Source: Viridothelium virens
Taxonomy: Eukaryota; Ascomycota; Dothideomycetes; Trypetheliales; Trypetheliaceae
Direction of reading: 5' to 3'
Assembly (NCBI GenBank): GCA_010094025.1
Contig: ML991773.1
Span: 248,001 to 312,000 of the forward strand
Length of the DNA: 64,000 nucleotides
Part shown: in pieces, positions 61,476 through 64,000 of the stretch
Layout: each line of letters opens with the position of its first letter
Position numbering within the stretch: position 1 is the first letter of the stretch
The notes under the pieces: model-generated
Database searches by the model: none
Told to the model about the DNA's origin: nothing
Seen by the model: only the letters and a program-made list of their open reading frames with translations
Position numbers and translations under genes: made by a program

Positions 61476-62644
61476 TAAGTCGCCAGCAGCAATCTTCAAT
61501 TTCCTCTCCTCAGAAGTGCCTGGCGCCGCAAAGTGCAACGCAAAGCGTGGGCCATGTGAAGCTTGAGAACGCCCATAGCGTATACCAAGCCTGCCGTACA
61601 ACCCCGAAAAAAAGGGCTGACGATCGCAGGTGCCGACACCGACCTTGACTTGTCCAGAACTCGCTTCGGTGAACGGCATGCACAGCGAGACCAGACCCAT
61701 TCAGAGCGAAGTGGGTGACATTGGGACAAGTATCCGAGCCTTTTGCGGTATTTGTCGTCAAAAGCGGCCATCTGTGAAGAGTCAGAAGTCCCAGAAGCAC
61801 ACTCTCTTATCACGCTTGTTCCGTCCGTTGAGCATGCAGTCCTCGTTGGAGACCACAAGCAAGTGCATCGTAAAGTTCGGACCTGGAGCTCGGTTTGGGC
61901 GTCCCGTTGAACCTCCAATTGCGTAGGGCTAATTGCCTTTCAGTACTCTCGAAACCCAATGGAGCATTGGACTCGAATGCCTGATCATGGCTCTCGGACG
62001 AAAGCTTCGAAGGGTGATGGGGGATTCAAGATTGAAGGATATGGCCAGGAATGACATCTAATAAGAGAAGGGCATATAAACTCCATCGCCTTCGTTGAGG
62101 GATCAATGAAAGCACCGTCCACTTCTTTCCCCCGATCAGATGCGGCAGCTGGCAATCATCACTTGCCCACTTCCTTCCCTTCTAAACAAAACTGCGCTTG
62201 CTTCTCGTGTCAGATACTCTTGCCTAGAATCCCGCTTTCCATCACTCTGAAAGATTGACGGGATCGGCAAATTTGAGGCGTCGTTGAAAAAGCTTGGAAC
62301 TTGGCGATGCAATTGACAGATTGTTCCGAACTGGTAAGAGCAGAGATCACAACAGTCGGACATTCGAAGGGAGAACCCATTGAAATAGATGACGGGGATC
62401 CAAATTTGGAGGAATGGCTTGCGGCTTTCGAGAGGGAGTGAGGGTTATGAGATCTAAGCTTTTTGGGGGCTGGGAAGAATCAGAGATAGGAAGCAGCATG
62501 GAATGCCTATGTTAGGGCTTTTATTCTTAGTATCACGAGCATTAGGGGCACGGGTCTACGGCGGGTATCCGGGGAGCAGATTTGGCTCTCCGGAGAGAGA
62601 GAAGCTGTGAGGCAGGAGCTTATAGTGAAGATTCGAAACAAGAG

Positions 62645-62675
62645 AGAGGAAGAAGAAGAAGAAGAAGAAAAAAAG
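62645..62675 (+). repeat. GAA/A-rich microsatellite
   Basis: About eight GAA/AAG repeats followed by a poly-A run. Confidence 0.8.
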
Positions 62676-63205
62676 AACTTACTGGAAGAGAAGCTGGGTT
62701 TGCAAGCATAACTAGTGATCCTATTTTTGCTTCGTGTGAGCCGAGAAGACTCCAGTGTAGAGTAGAGTTGCAGTCATGCGAGAAAAGTGTCCGCATGCTG
62801 GTGCGGGAAATTGCTGAGGGTTGCCCGAGCATTTTGTAGTAATAATACTGTACGGTACGATGCGGTGAGTACCGTACTCCGTAGCTGGGCTCAACCCTAA
62901 ACCCATCTTAAGCGCAGCACTCCGATTCATCTCAAGCTACCTCCGTACGTCGACTACATTGAACTTACCTGGCTCATGTTGTACCTTGTTTATCAGTCTG
63001 TGACTTCAGAAACCACTGACACGGCCACCCGCTCTTTCTACGAGCCTCTAGCCCTCTTCGTAGGTGCCTAAATCTTGAGATCGCGGTTTTCGCGCGTCTC
63101 GCCCAGCTGGGCAAGATGAGGACCCATTAGAAAGACCATCCTCCCGCGCTGCCTGTATCTGTCTCTGAACGAAGCAGCAGCGTCGGCAGATCAATCTCCA
63201 ACGAC

Positions 63206-64000
63206 ATGTTCTCCTATCTTCGAACGCACAAGCCGCCGCCTCCCCTGCAATCACCTTCGTCAAGACATGAAGAGTATCCATTTTTGTCTCCTCCTCCGGG
63301 GCCGGTGGAGGTCGAGAAGACCCAGTCATCCTCTCCCATATCTCCGTTCCCACCAGTCCTTCCGCCGATACCTCGGGTAGCCTCCCAAGACAAAGGCTCA
63401 ATCTACTCGAGAAGAAATACCGCAAACCCACAAGTGCATTCGGATTCAGTCGGTGCTAGGATCAGCAGCGGGCTTGCAAACATACGCAGGCGTCCTTCGC
63501 AGTCATCACCACCACCGTACAGTCCCAGCATATCGACTGAACGGCCCGGCTCCGGGAATGAAGAGTCACAGAAGAATGCTCGACCGAACTCGAATGCAAA
63601 GGCTCGAGCAGGTTCTTTTAGAATACAGGATAGAGATAAGAGCCCAGGTCATGGAGCGTCTCGCTCGGCTGATATCACGTATTACCGTGATTCACCATCA
63701 GCATCACCAGTTTATGGAGGCTCAGCTCTCATGCCTGCCTCCTCTGACTCGAGCGACTCGGGTAGACCTCCCGCCAAAGCCCCGCAAGGGATCCCTCCGC
63801 AAGCTCCAAAGATTGGCAAGAAGAAGCTCGCCCTCGGGAATCCGATGTCGCTGCTGATGCGCCGGAGATCCACACAAGCATTGGAACGACTGTCGGACGA
63901 TTCACTTATCAGCGTTAACAAAGGTCCACCTATACCACCCATGACCATGCCGGAAAACTACGACCCCCGGATCCGTGGAAAAATTATCCACGACTTTAGT
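63206..64000 (+). CDS. Ser/Pro-rich protein, cut by the right edge
   Basis: Open from an ATG at 63206 to the end of the window, 265 residues seen with no stop. The N-terminus is MFSYLRTHKPPPP; the sequence is rich in Ser, Pro and Arg (PSQSSPPPYSPS), with basic patches (MRRRSTQALERLSDDS) and, near the edge, P-I-P-P-M-T and NYDPRIRGKIIHDFS. The conserved-looking end suggests that a folded domain begins beyond 64000. Disordered phospho-rich starts of this kind are common in fungal signalling and polarity proteins. No function is assigned. The start is the first ATG and follows a CT-rich leader. Confidence 0.7.
   Translation, partial: MFSYLRTHKPPPPLQSPSSRHEEYPFLSPPPGPVEVEKTQSSSPISPFPPVLPPIPRVASQDKGSIYSRRNTANPQVHSDSVGARISSGLANIRRRPSQSSPPPYSPSISTERPGSGNEESQKNARPNSNAKARAGSFRIQDRDKSPGHGASRSADITYYRDSPSASPVYGGSALMPASSDSSDSGRPPAKAPQGIPPQAPKIGKKKLALGNPMSLLMRRRSTQALERLSDDSLISVNKGPPIPPMTMPENYDPRIRGKIIHDFS

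Larger units (their letters stand above)
61039..63205. other. Intergenic, mostly unassigned
   Basis: About 2.2 kb. It holds a 35-bp tandem duplication (61396-61475), a small plus-strand open frame with an acidic C-terminal-like peptide (62307-62441, ending LEEWLAAFERE), a GAA-rich microsatellite (about 62645-62675) and a TACTCCGTA motif (62875-62883). The right end is the promoter of the next gene. Confidence 0.4.

Overview
This window is nuclear DNA of a filamentous ascomycete (Pezizomycotina; the class cannot be fixed from sequence alone). The signs are short spliceosomal introns (about 45-200 nt) with GTAAGT/GTATGT-like donors and CTNAC-like branch sites, a VelB velvet regulator, an INO80-type Ies1 subunit, a DUF3074 protein, a PTH11/SAT4-like rhodopsin-domain membrane protein, and fungal subtilase, P450 and PLAC8 families. 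There are no prokaryotic signals, CRISPR arrays, rRNA or convincing tRNA genes, and no intact transposon.

Layout. 1-12.5 kb: a SWIM zinc-finger protein cut by the left edge, a very short basic-region (bZIP-like) protein, an unrecognised three-exon gene, and a 1480-residue protein with a WRN/RNase D-type 3'-5' exonuclease and a C-terminal helicase-type HTH, divergent from the five-exon LSM5 gene. 14.5-23.6 kb: a SAM+HMG-box protein, a DUF3074 protein, a decayed copy of the meiotic gene MND1, and the ribosome-collision E3 ligase HEL2. 25.6-42.5 kb is a housekeeping block: velB, mitochondrial ribosomal protein uS13m, an ER cyclophilin with an apparent alternative membrane-anchored isoform, the DEAD-box helicase DED1 with a collagen-like N-terminal repeat, IES1, gamma-glutamyltranspeptidase and a C2-domain protein. 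44-58 kb looks accessory: a small secreted protein, a PLAC8 protein, an orphan protein with ankyrin-like repeats, a subtilisin-like protease lying between two related gene fragments, a seven-TM rhodopsin-domain protein, a gene remnant and a cytochrome P450. 58-63 kb is low-complexity and repeat-bearing with only candidate genes. A serine/proline-rich protein begins at 63206 and runs off the right edge.

Functional links are mostly general: translation and its quality control (DED1, HEL2, uS13m), RNA decay/splicing (LSM5), chromatin and transcription (IES1, HMG protein, velB), protein folding and redox in the secretory pathway (cyclophilin, GGT). The clearest novelty leads are the cyclophilin whose last intron, if retained, gives an HVEL-ended ER protein and, if removed, a transmembrane protein; the MND1 pseudogene; the exonuclease-HTH protein without a helicase; and a candidate gene at 58.7-59.8 kb with three in-frame small exons, all in the same intron phase. 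Gene models with introns were spliced by eye; all complete ones give a coding length divisible by three.
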